Positions 9,910-17,602 of a DNA stretch of 64,000 bases are shown here, piece by piece. Position 1 is the first letter of the stretch; every line of letters starts with the position of its first letter. Made by a program: the position numbers and the translations under genes. Location: NCBI RefSeq assembly GCF_031348265.1, contig NZ_CP133771.1, positions 3,348,001-3,412,000 on the forward strand, written 5' to 3'. The DNA is from Streptomyces collinus. Its GTDB lineage: Bacteria > Actinomycetota > Actinomycetes > Streptomycetales > Streptomycetaceae. A model generated the notes under the pieces. It made no database searches. It was not told where the DNA came from and saw nothing but the letters and a program-made list of their open reading frames with translations.

Positions 9910-10025
9910 GCCGCAACACTGATCACAGGGAGGGGATGTGGCACACCGCACAGGGAAAAGCGGACAAAATGCTTTCGAGGGGGCCATAGGAGGCGGGTGC
10001 GGTGACGGGATCGTTATCCGGATTT

Positions 10026-10048
10026 GAGTGTCCTCTGAGCGAACACTC
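10026..10048 (-). terminator. weak hairpin after the DUF2017 gene
   Basis: Arms GAGTGT and ACACTC with an 11-base loop, 35 bases past the DUF2017 stop. The stem is short, so termination is uncertain. Confidence 0.4.
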
Positions 10049-10082
10049 TTCGGTCACCTGCCGGTCACACAACCTGCACTGA

Positions 10083-10688
10083 TCAGGCCATAAGGGTTCC
10101 GACCAGCGTCTCCTGGAGTCCACCCAGCCAGAGGTAGGCCATCACCATCGGCTTGCGGGGGTCGTCGTCCGGGAGGCGGTAGAGGAGGTCGGTGTCCTCG
10201 TCCTCGGTGATCTCCAGCCGCGAGCCGATCGCGAGCCGTAGGTCGTTCAGGGCTCCCAGCCACTGCTGGGACTCCGCCGGCGACAGCTTCAGCACCGCGC
10301 CGCCCTCGCCGGCCGAGGCGGAGGAGAGCGCGTCGAGGGAGCGGATCACCGCGAGGGCGCTGTCCCGCTTGCCGGCCCGCAGATCGTTCTCGGTGTAGCG
10401 CCGGAACTCCGCGGAGTACGCCTTCTGCTCCTCGGCGTCCCGCGGCGAGGCGGGCTCCTCCGGGTCGCTGTAGGCGTCCGGGAACAGCCGCCTCAGGACC
10501 GGGTCGCTGGGCGGTTCGCTGGGGCCCTCGGCGAACAGATCGGCGAGGGGGTCGCCGCTGTCCTCGGCGGGGCCGGGGCCGATGAGCTCCAGGAGCTGGA
10601 CGGCCAGCGACCGGATGATGGAGATCTCGACGTCGTCGAGGGCGACGGCCGCGCCGCCGCCGGGGAGCGGTTCGAAGGTTCCGGGCAT
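10083..10688 (-). CDS. DUF2017 protein encoded downstream of ClpS
   Basis: A 201-residue acidic soluble protein of the actinobacterial DUF2017 family. Visible blocks are VALDDVEISIIRSLAVQLLE near residue 16, LRRLFPDAYSDPEEPASP, EFRRYTENDLRAGKRD and WLGALNDLRLAIGSRLEI, ending with a Leu-rich helix. No catalytic motif is seen. It follows clpS by 32 bases in the same direction, an arrangement conserved in actinobacteria, which suggests a role with ClpS/ClpP adaptor function; that is inference only. Confidence 0.85.
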   Translation of the reverse strand: MPGTFEPLPGGGAAVALDDVEISIIRSLAVQLLELIGPGPAEDSGDPLADLFAEGPSEPPSDPVLRRLFPDAYSDPEEPASPRDAEEQKAYSAEFRRYTENDLRAGKRDSALAVIRSLDALSSASAGEGGAVLKLSPAESQQWLGALNDLRLAIGSRLEITEDEDTDLLYRLPDDDPRKPMVMAYLWLGGLQETLVGTLMA

Positions 10689-10720
10689 GAACGCCTTTTC
10701 GCTGCTGGGCGGGGAGCTGG

Positions 10721-11038
10721 CTACTTGCGGTCCTGCTGGAGAGTGGCCCACAGGCCGTAGCCGTGCATGGCCTGCACGTCGCGTTCCATCTCCTCGCGGC
10801 TGCCGCTGGAGACGACCGCCCGGCCCTTGTGGTGGACGTCGAGCATGAGCTTGGTGGCCTTGTCCTTGGAGTAGCCGAAGTACGACTGGAAGACGTACGT
10901 CACATAGCTCATGAGGTTGACCGGGTCGTTGTGGACGATGGTGACCCACGGGACGTCCGGCTCGGGTACGGCGAAGACCTCCTCCGCCGACTCGGTGCGT
11001 TCGATCTCCAGGGGCGCGGGTGACGTCACACTGCCCAT
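10721..11038 (-). CDS. clpS: ATP-dependent Clp protease adaptor ClpS
   Basis: A 105-residue adaptor that brings N-degron substrates to the ClpC/ClpA-ClpP protease. The core binding region is clear: [20 protein letters not shown], where the HND-PVN segment builds the N-degron pocket, followed by [17 protein letters not shown]. The start used is the ATG at 11038 (MGSVTSPAP). An upstream in-frame TTG (11083) gives a 15-residue longer form but lacks support. It is divergent from pncB and upstream of the DUF2017 gene, the same order as M. tuberculosis Rv1330c-Rv1332. Confidence 0.93.
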   Translation of the reverse strand: MGSVTSPAPLEIERTESAEEVFAVPEPDVPWVTIVHNDPVNLMSYVTYVFQSYFGYSKDKATKLMLDVHHKGRAVVSSGSREEMERDVQAMHGYGLWATLQQDRK

Positions 11039-11223
11039 GCTGCCACCCGAGGGGGGTAGTCGCACAAACGGGCCTGGCCGCAAGGCGATCGCGTGTCCGC
11101 GGACCGCAATCGTCAGATTGACGAAATGGGGGTACGCTCCTCACCATGCTGCGGACACCGGGGGACAACCCCCGGACCCCCGGCCGACACACCACACGGC
11201 GAGAAATGGCGAGGAGAGCTGAC

Positions 11224-12570
11224 GTGGACGTAGCGGACCTTGGGCTGCCGGTGGACGTTCCCTCGACGGCGCTCTTCACGGACCAGTACGAGCTGACGAT
11301 GCTGCGGGCCGCCCTGGCGTCGGGCACGGCCGAGCGGCGGAGCGTGTTCGAGGTCTTCACCCGGAGGCTGCCGAACGGGCGCCGCTACGGCGTCGTGGGC
11401 GGCACCGGACGGGTGCTGGACGCGGTGGAGAACTTCCGCTTCGACACGGCCGTGCTGAGCTTCCTGCGCGAGCGGGAGATCGTCGACGAGGAGACCCTGG
11501 ACTGGCTGGCGGGCTACCGGTTCCGCGGCGACATCTGGGGCTACCCCGAGGGCGAGGTGTACTTCCCGGGCTCGCCGATCATGCGGGTCGAGGGCACCTT
11601 CGCCGAGTGCGTGCTGCTGGAGACCGTGATCCTGTCGATCCTCAACCACGACTCGGCGATCGCCGCGGCCGCCTCGCGCATGTCGGCGGCCGCCGGTGAC
11701 CGGCCGCTGATCGAGATGGGCGCCCGGCGCACCCACGAGCTGGCGGCGGTGGCGGCCTCCCGGGCCGCGTACGTCGGCGGCTTCGCGACCACCTCCGACC
11801 TGGCGGCCGGCTTCCGCTACGGCATCCCGACCGTCGGCACCTCCGCGCACGCCTTCACCCTGCTGCACGACAGCGAGCGGGACGCCTTCCAGGCCCAGGT
11901 GAACACGCTGGGCCGGGGCACCACACTGCTGGTGGACACCTACGACGTCGCCGAGGCGGTCCGCACGGCCGTCGAGGTCGCCGGCACCGAGCTGGGCGCG
12001 GTGCGGATCGACTCCGGTGACCTGCTGCTCGTGGCGCACCGGGTGCGCCAGCAGCTCGACGAGCTGGGCGCAACCGATACGAAGATCGTCGTGACCTCCG
12101 ACCTGGACGAGTACGCGATCGCCTCGCTGGCCGCGGCGCCGGTGGACGCCTACGGCGTCGGTACGCAGCTGGTGACGGGCTCCGGCCACCCCACGTCCTC
12201 GATGGTCTACAAGCTGGTCGCGCGGGCCGAGTCCACGGGCCCGAAGGCGCCGCTGGTGCCGGTGGCGAAGAAGTCCACGGGCGGCAAGACGTCGGTCGGC
12301 GGACGCAAGTGGGCCGCGCGGCGGCTGGACTCCTACGGGGTCGCCGAGGCCGAGGTGATCGGGACCGGGCCGGTGCCGTCCGGCCTCGCGGACCGGCAGC
12401 TGCAGGTGGAGCTGGTCAAGGGCGGCGAGGTGGTGGCGCGCGAGCCCCTGGACGCGGCGCGCGAGCGGCACACGAGGGCGCGCGCGGGTCTCCCGATGTC
12501 GGCCACGCAGCTCTCGCGCGGGGAGCCCGTCCTTCCCACGGAGTACCTGCACGAGAGCTCGGGTAGCTAA
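11224..12570 (+). CDS. pncB: nicotinate phosphoribosyltransferase
   Basis: A 448-residue NAD-salvage enzyme making nicotinate mononucleotide from nicotinate and PRPP with ATP. Family regions include ALFTDQYELTMLRAAL near the N-terminus, EMGARRTHELAAVAASRAAY with the catalytic His, GTSAHAFTLL, RIDSGDL and GVGTQLVTG. The GTG at 11224 is chosen because GAGGAG stands eight bases upstream; in-frame ATGs at 11146 and 11206 are alternatives. pncA follows 114 bases downstream, giving nicotinamide to nicotinate to NaMN. Confidence 0.95.
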   Translation: MDVADLGLPVDVPSTALFTDQYELTMLRAALASGTAERRSVFEVFTRRLPNGRRYGVVGGTGRVLDAVENFRFDTAVLSFLREREIVDEETLDWLAGYRFRGDIWGYPEGEVYFPGSPIMRVEGTFAECVLLETVILSILNHDSAIAAAASRMSAAAGDRPLIEMGARRTHELAAVAASRAAYVGGFATTSDLAAGFRYGIPTVGTSAHAFTLLHDSERDAFQAQVNTLGRGTTLLVDTYDVAEAVRTAVEVAGTELGAVRIDSGDLLLVAHRVRQQLDELGATDTKIVVTSDLDEYAIASLAAAPVDAYGVGTQLVTGSGHPTSSMVYKLVARAESTGPKAPLVPVAKKSTGGKTSVGGRKWAARRLDSYGVAEAEVIGTGPVPSGLADRQLQVELVKGGEVVAREPLDAARERHTRARAGLPMSATQLSRGEPVLPTEYLHESSGS

Positions 12571-12684
12571 TTGCGTGTGCCGTGACGCGCCGACCCGTAC
12601 CCCCTCCCGTCCGCTCCCCTCTGTCAATAGGCTCGGTGGTTCAACGGCCGGGCTTGCCGACCTCATAGCCGAAGGACACCGACC

Positions 12685-13275
12685 ATGCGCCGCGCCTTGA
12701 TCGTCGTCGATGTGCAGAACGACTTCTGCGAGGGGGGCAGCCTCGCGGTGTCCGGCGGTGCCGACGTGGCCGCCGCCGTCACGGAGCTGATCGGGCAGGC
12801 GGCCGGGTCCGGCTACCAGCACGTCGTGGCCACCCGCGACCACCACATCGCCCCCGGCGGCCACTTCTCCGCCAACCCGGACTACGCCCGCTCCTGGCCC
12901 GCGCACTGCGTCGCCGGCACGGAGGGCGTCGGCTTCCACCCGAACTTCGCCCCCGCCGTCGCCTCCGGCTCGATCGACGCGGTGTTCGACAAGGGGGCGT
13001 ACTCGGCGGCATACAGCGGTTTCGAGGGCGCGGACGAGAACGGCACGCCCCTGGCCGACTGGCTGCGCTCCCGCGACGTCACCGAGGTCGACGTGGTCGG
13101 CATCGCCACGGACCACTGCGTGCGCGCCACGGCCCTCGACGCCGCCCGGGAGGGCTTCCGTACGCAGGTCCTGCTGGACCTGACGGCCGGGGTGGCCCAG
13201 GAGAGCACCGAGCGGGCCCTGGAGGAGCTGCGCCAGGCGGGCGTGGAGCTGTCGGGCAAGCCGGTCGTGCAGTAG
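12685..13275 (+). CDS. pncA: nicotinamidase/pyrazinamidase
   Basis: A 196-residue isochorismatase-fold amidase converting nicotinamide to nicotinate. The catalytic triad is D9 (VVDVQNDF), K103 (FDKGAYSAAYSGF) and C145 (GIATDHCVRATALDA). Metal ligands D52, H54 and H60 are present in TRDHHIAPGGHF. The ATG at 12685 follows CGAAGGACACCGACC. It sits downstream of pncB; a TAGGCT -10-like sequence in the 114-base gap suggests its own promoter too. Confidence 0.95.
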   Translation: MRRALIVVDVQNDFCEGGSLAVSGGADVAAAVTELIGQAAGSGYQHVVATRDHHIAPGGHFSANPDYARSWPAHCVAGTEGVGFHPNFAPAVASGSIDAVFDKGAYSAAYSGFEGADENGTPLADWLRSRDVTEVDVVGIATDHCVRATALDAAREGFRTQVLLDLTAGVAQESTERALEELRQAGVELSGKPVVQ

Positions 13276-13303
13276 CCCCGGCGTCCAGAGGGGCGTCCGC
13301 CGG

Positions 13304-13648
13304 TCAGGTCTGGGCCGTCGGGCGCCTGAGGAGCGCTCTGATCGGCCGCCACAGTTCCTGGGCCAGGTCCGGGCTCGACGCGACACCGTTGTCGGGGGCC
13401 GTGCGCCATATGAGGCCGTCCGGGTGGTGCAGGACCGCGGTGATCTCGTCGGGGGTCGGCGGGGCCGCGTTGCCGCGCAGGTAGACCGACCGCAGACCGA
13501 GGTTGCGGAGCCTGGTCAGGGCCCGGGCGCGGTTCACGGAGTGGACGAGGACGCGGACGGCGCCGGGGCCGTCGGCGGCGGGGCTGGGCAGGTTCAGTGC
13601 CACCACCACCGTGCCGTTCGGCAGCTTGCAGAAGCCTCCTGCGGCCAT
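13304..13648 (-). CDS. conserved hypothetical protein, 114 residues
   Basis: A soluble protein starting MAAGGFCKLPNGTVVVALNL, with a basic middle (NRARALTRLRNLGLRS) and a C-terminal RPIRALLRRP. There are no membrane segments and no motif I can name. It is convergent with pncA, only 28 bases apart with no visible hairpin between. Codon use looks coding, with strong third-position GC. Function unknown. Confidence 0.65.
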   Translation of the reverse strand: MAAGGFCKLPNGTVVVALNLPSPAADGPGAVRVLVHSVNRARALTRLRNLGLRSVYLRGNAAPPTPDEITAVLHHPDGLIWRTAPDNGVASSPDLAQELWRPIRALLRRPTAQT

Positions 13649-13709
13649 GCGCTCATCCCCCCGTGTCGGTCGGTGTCAATAAGAGAGCCACAGGACGCAC
13701 CTAAACACG

Positions 13710-13745
13710 GATCGGCGGTGACCCGCCAGTGGGTCACCGCCGATC
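13710..13745 (-). terminator. hairpin terminator after the M6 protease gene
   Basis: A 15-bp perfect stem, GATCGGCGGTGACCC against GGGTCACCGCCGATC, with loop GCCAGT, 25 bases past the protease stop. Confidence 0.9.
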
Positions 13746-13770
13746 ATGTTCTGACCTGCAAGGATGCGGA

Positions 13771-16119
13771 TTACCTACCCGCGGCGCCGACCTCCAGCTC
13801 GATCGTCGAGCCGTCCTTGGCTTCCTTGAGGATCTTGATCTTCGTGTTGGTGTCAGTGATCTTGACGCCCGCGGTGGGGTTCGACTCGTCGTAGTAGGTG
13901 TTCTTCCGGTCGTTGAAGACCGAGACGCCCTTCGACCCCGGGATGTACTTCGCCACGTCCGCCTTGTGCAGCGTCATGCCGTCGGTGCGGTAGAGGCTGA
14001 ACGGCGAGTCGTAGGCCTGGATGCGGTTGCGCATCAGCGTGCCGTCGGCCCACTTCAGCTGGTCCGGGTGCGAGTCGATCGGCAGGACCAGACCGGTGCC
14101 CTTGTGCTGGCTGGTGTTGTTGTCGACCTGGGAGGTGTCCCACTTCCAGATCAGCAGGCCGTTCTGGTACGCGTAGTGCTCCACCCAGTCCGGACGCGCC
14201 GTGAAGCCGAAGTTGTACGGGCCGGTCTTCAGCGTCTTGTCGTACGACACGTACTGCCGGTTCTCGGCGATGTAGTACTGCGCGTAGTCCTTGGTGAAGG
14301 ACGCGCCGATGCGGGAGAAGCCGGTGGCCTTCCACGCGGCGTCCGCGCTCTCGGCGTTGTCGGAGAAGACGGGCGCGCCGTCGGCCGTCACCGTGATCGC
14401 GTCGGCCGCGAAGCCCTTCTGGGCCACGCCGCCGTCGGTCTGGTAGCGGAAGCGGAGGTCGATCTTCTTGCCCGCGTAGGCGTCGAGCGGGAAGGCGAGC
14501 TTCTTGTAACCGTCGACCGTGCCGGTCAGGACCGGCTTGTCGCTGGCGTCGCGCTGGATCGGCTGGCCGTCCACCGTGCCGTCGACAGCGGTCCAGTTGG
14601 CGCCGCCGTCGGTCGAGACCTCGGTGTAGAGGAAGTCGTAGTTGGCCTCGATGTCGTACCAGCCGTCGAGGGTCAGCTGCGCCTTCGACTTGCCGGTCAG
14701 GTCGACGACACGCGTCAGGGTGTTCTTGAGGTTGTCACCGCTGCCGCTCCACCACTGGGTCTTGCCCTCGGCGGGGGCGACGACCTCGGTGGTGACCGCC
14801 TTCTTGGGGAGGTCGACGACCAGGGCCTGCTTGTGCTTGGTGTTGTACTCCGCCACGCCCAGCTTGTGCCAGGAGTTGACGCCGGCCTTGGCCTTGTCGA
14901 AGTTCAGCCAGCCGAGCTGCAGCTTGTCCCAGGCGGTCATGTCGCCGGGCAGGTCACCGATCTCGTTCTTGCCGGTGCCGAGCCAGGAACCGGACGACAT
15001 CAGCGTCCAGAAGCCGGTGGAGTTCTCGCCGCCCGCGGTGTCGTAGTGGTCCGGCAGGCCGAGGTCGTGGCCGTACTCGTGGGCGTAGACGCCGAGTCCG
15101 CCGTTCTCGGGCTGGACGGTGTAGTCGCCGACCCAGATGCCGGTGTCGCCGATCTTCGCGCCGCCGAGCTTGTTGTTCTCGGGGCCGGTGGCGCCGGCGT
15201 CGGTGCCGAAGGCGTACCAGCGGTGGGCCCAGATCGCGTCGGTGCCCTGGGCGCCGCCGCCCGCGGACTCGTCCTCGCCGGCGTGCACGATCTGGAAGTG
15301 GTCGATGTAGCCGTCGGACTCGTTGAAGTCGCCGTCGCCGTCGAAGTCGTAGCGGTCCCACTCGTCGAAGCGCGCGACGTCCGCCTTGATCTGCGCGTCG
15401 GTCCTCCCCGCTGCCTTCTGCTGGGAGACCCAGGCGTTCAGACCGTCGCTGACGACGTTCCACACACTGGAGCAGTTGGTGTCACCGCAGGCGTTGTTGC
15501 CGTAGCGCGCCTCGTTGTAGGGGACCTTGACCCAGTCCGAGACCTCGCCGTCGACCGAGTAGCGGCCCGAGGACTGCTTCTCGTAGTAGGTCTTGACGGA
15601 GTCGACGCCCTTGCCGGAACCGAAGTACAGGTCCTGGAAGTAGTCCCGGTCGTAGTCGGCCCGCCAGGCCGTGGAGTTGTCCTTCTTGCGGTCGGGCTTG
15701 GGTATCGCGTTGTGCAGCGGGCCCGGGGTGCCGCCGTAGCGGCTGTCGACCTGGTCGCCGAACTCGACCAGGATCGTGAAGATCTTGTCGGTCTTCTCGC
15801 GGCCGAGCTCGACGTACTTGGCGTCGCCCTTCTTGCTCTTGAGCTGGACGACCTTCGAGCCCTCGCGGTTCTTGACCTTGCTCTTGCCCGACAGGACCTG
15901 GTTCAGGGCCTCCTGGCGCTGGGCGTCCTGCGTCTTGCTCAGGGGGCCTTCGAGGTCGTGCTCGTCATGGTGACGTTCCGCCGGGTCGTGCCGGTCCACG
16001 GTGGTGGGCCGGGGAGCCGGGGCGTCGTCGGCCACCGCGTAGGTCGAGGCGGTGGCAGTGGCCGCCGCGAGCGCCACGCTTATGGCGGCCGCTCTGAACG
16101 TCCAGGGTCTACTGGTCAC
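13771..16119 (-). CDS. secreted M6-family metalloprotease (immune inhibitor A type)
   Basis: A 782-residue exported zinc endopeptidase. It has a signal peptide (RAAAISVALAAATATASTYAVA, about residues 9-30), a basic pro-region, and the M6 motif HExxHxxGxxD at 347-357 (HEYGHDLGLPD). An Asp-rich calcium-loop-like segment lies near 257-273 (DFDGDGDFNESDG), and C-terminal beta-rich domains near 450-640 include a MAM/CBM-like FRYQTDGGVA region. The GTG at 16119 is used because GGGGGAGGA stands just upstream. Substrates are probably extracellular proteins. The promoter region carries two palindromes listed separately. Confidence 0.93.
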   Translation of the reverse strand: MTSRPWTFRAAAISVALAAATATASTYAVADDAPAPRPTTVDRHDPAERHHDEHDLEGPLSKTQDAQRQEALNQVLSGKSKVKNREGSKVVQLKSKKGDAKYVELGREKTDKIFTILVEFGDQVDSRYGGTPGPLHNAIPKPDRKKDNSTAWRADYDRDYFQDLYFGSGKGVDSVKTYYEKQSSGRYSVDGEVSDWVKVPYNEARYGNNACGDTNCSSVWNVVSDGLNAWVSQQKAAGRTDAQIKADVARFDEWDRYDFDGDGDFNESDGYIDHFQIVHAGEDESAGGGAQGTDAIWAHRWYAFGTDAGATGPENNKLGGAKIGDTGIWVGDYTVQPENGGLGVYAHEYGHDLGLPDHYDTAGGENSTGFWTLMSSGSWLGTGKNEIGDLPGDMTAWDKLQLGWLNFDKAKAGVNSWHKLGVAEYNTKHKQALVVDLPKKAVTTEVVAPAEGKTQWWSGSGDNLKNTLTRVVDLTGKSKAQLTLDGWYDIEANYDFLYTEVSTDGGANWTAVDGTVDGQPIQRDASDKPVLTGTVDGYKKLAFPLDAYAGKKIDLRFRYQTDGGVAQKGFAADAITVTADGAPVFSDNAESADAAWKATGFSRIGASFTKDYAQYYIAENRQYVSYDKTLKTGPYNFGFTARPDWVEHYAYQNGLLIWKWDTSQVDNNTSQHKGTGLVLPIDSHPDQLKWADGTLMRNRIQAYDSPFSLYRTDGMTLHKADVAKYIPGSKGVSVFNDRKNTYYDESNPTAGVKITDTNTKIKILKEAKDGSTIELEVGAAGR

Positions 16120-16200
16120 TTGAGATCCTCCCCCGCGTTCGGGCGCGCGGCAGGCAGGGTCCCGGTCGTGGAAGTCCGCGCGCGCGTGATCAACGCGTGT

Positions 16201-16222
16201 AGTCAAGTGACGACATTTGACT
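16201..16222. promoter_or_regulatory. operator candidate 1 upstream of the M6 protease
   Basis: AGTCAA-N10-TTGACT, about 80-100 bases upstream of the protease start. It shares the half-site with the longer palindrome that follows. Confidence 0.5.
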
Positions 16223-16246
16223 AGAGGTTTAGAAGAAAAGACAGAC

Positions 16247-16266
16247 CTTGACTTGCACAAGTCAAG
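16247..16266. promoter_or_regulatory. operator candidate 2, perfect 20-bp palindrome
   Basis: CTTGACTTG-CA-CAAGTCAAG is perfectly symmetric, and the same GTCAAG half-site recurs at the first site. Two such sites in one promoter region suggest cooperative binding by a dimeric regulator I cannot name. Confidence 0.6.
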
Positions 16267-16531
16267 TGCACTATGCGGAGGCAACGTTCGTTTTACGGAC
16301 AACCAAACGGTTGTCCCGAGGCACTCCCCATCGGCCGTGCGGGCGCGTGCATATGTCCACTACGTGGACGTCATGACTCCGTGCGCCCCCTGTGCACCGC
16401 CCTTGTTGATTAGGTCACGCTTACCGCCGGTTCCGGTCGGGCACCCTGCCGGTGAGAATGTCGGAAGGCCGAACGCCCGGAAACCGGCGCAATGCCAGGC
16501 CGACACCGCCGTGGACCCCCACTTCGAGGAC

Positions 16532-16813
16532 ATGATGGCCATGCCCCGTCCGACTGCCGCACAGCTCGCCTACGGTGCGTGCACCGTGATCTTCTCGACC
16601 TTCGCCATGCTGCTGCTGTCTCAGACGAGTTCGGGCGCGGGGATCGCGGTCATCGCCGTCGCGGCGCTCGCCCTCGGGCTGCTGGTCGCCATGACGGTGC
16701 CGCTGTCCCAGAAGCGCCCCGCCGCGGTGGAACAGCCCGCACCCCAGGAACCGGTACGGGCCTCGATCCCGGCGCCGGCCCCGGAACCGGTACGCGAACG
16801 GGCGGCCTCCTGA
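16532..16813 (+). CDS. small membrane protein with two transmembrane segments
   Basis: A 93-residue protein. Two hydrophobic helices (LAYGACTVIFSTFAMLLL, then AGIAVIAVAALALGLLVAM) are followed by a Pro/Ala/Glu-rich tail that probably stays in the cytoplasm. The start is uncertain among ATG 16532, 16535 and 16541 and an upstream GTG at 16511; 16532 was taken for its closeness to CGAGGA. It is convergent with the first RDD gene. No family is recognised. Confidence 0.6.
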   Translation: MMAMPRPTAAQLAYGACTVIFSTFAMLLLSQTSSGAGIAVIAVAALALGLLVAMTVPLSQKRPAAVEQPAPQEPVRASIPAPAPEPVRERAAS

Positions 16814-16847
16814 CCGCCCGCTGCACCCCGGTCGACCCCTCTGCGCC

Positions 16848-17543
16848 TCAATCGGTGCTGACCACGACCGTTTTGGCCGCCTTGTCGTGCAGGCCCTGCT
16901 TGTAGGGCCGGTCGAAGAAGCTCCAGCCGCCGCAGATCGCGGTCCACACGCACGCGCAGCAGAAGGCGAACGGGATCCACAGCACCGCGGCACGCGCCAG
17001 CGCGTTCTGCACGGAGGGCGTCGCACCGTTGTCCAGGTTGGCCACCCGCATCCGCAGCAGCTTCTTGCCGAGGGTCTGGCCGGTCCGCGCGGTCAGAACG
17101 GTGTCGTAGGCGATGTAGAGGACGGCGGCGACCCCCGACTGCCAGAACGACTTGCTGACCTCGATGCGGTCGCTGTCCACGTCGTACTCGTTGACGTCGA
17201 AGCCCCACGTGATCAGCCAGACGACGACACCCACCAGGATCATGTCGATGATGCGCGCGAGCGTGCGCTTGCCGCTGTCGGCCAGCGGGGGCATGCCGGC
17301 GAGGGGGTCGGTGGGGTAGGAACCACCGCCGTACGGATCGCCGCCGTAGGGGCCGCCTCCGAAGCCGTCGCCCGGACCACCGGGACCGCCCGGGCCTCCG
17401 GGACCGCCGCCCTCGTACGGCGGGGGTTCGCTGCCGTAGGGCGAGCCCCCGCCCTGGCCGGGTGGCTCGTTCGGGGGGCGCTTGCGGAACGGGTCGTCTT
17501 CCGGGGGCTGCTGACCGGGGCCGGAGGGCGGTTCGCTGCTCAT
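16848..17543 (-). CDS. RDD-family membrane protein
   Basis: A 231-residue protein. A Gly/Pro/Tyr-rich disordered N-terminal third (to about residue 85) is followed by the RDD domain: KRTLARIIDMILVGVVVWLI, an extracytoplasmic loop, RTGQTLGKKLLRMRVANLD and a final membrane segment with Cys-rich FAFCCACVW. The last part, FFDRPYKQGLHDKAAKTVVV, closely resembles the end of the next gene's product. RDD proteins are poorly understood; some bacterial members act as cation/proton antiporters. Paralogous to and probably co-transcribed with the upstream RDD gene (59-base gap). Confidence 0.88.
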   Translation of the reverse strand: MSSEPPSGPGQQPPEDDPFRKRPPNEPPGQGGGSPYGSEPPPYEGGGPGGPGGPGGPGDGFGGGPYGGDPYGGGSYPTDPLAGMPPLADSGKRTLARIIDMILVGVVVWLITWGFDVNEYDVDSDRIEVSKSFWQSGVAAVLYIAYDTVLTARTGQTLGKKLLRMRVANLDNGATPSVQNALARAAVLWIPFAFCCACVWTAICGGWSFFDRPYKQGLHDKAAKTVVVSTD

Positions 17544-17602
17544 GGCCCGAGTCGACCGCGAACCCCCGGCCTCCGCACCCAGGGACGGCCGTCCGAGGGA
17601 GG

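Larger units (their letters stand above)
9719..10082. other. intergenic region between the permease and the DUF2017 gene
   Basis: No gene is supported. It should hold the permease promoter on the minus strand: an AT-richer patch with GATAAAT on the minus strand lies inside a CGTGA-N7-TCACG repeat (9893-9909). It also contains the hairpin after the DUF2017 gene. Confidence 0.5.
16120..16531. other. intergenic region upstream of the M6 protease gene
   Basis: No gene is supported up to the small membrane-protein gene. It contains two palindromes built from GTCAA/TTGAC half-sites, in a stretch (16210-16280) that is clearly richer in A/T than its surroundings, so the protease promoter is probably there. 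Confidence 0.5.

Noticed and set aside
11146..11223. Longer pncB starting at ATG 11146
   Set aside because: No ribosome site and a non-conserved N-terminal extension; the GTG at 11224 has GAGGAG upstream.
13729..16224. 831-codon plus-strand ORF opposite the M6 protease gene
   Set aside because: A shadow of the protease gene; the real frame has the signal peptide and zinc motif.
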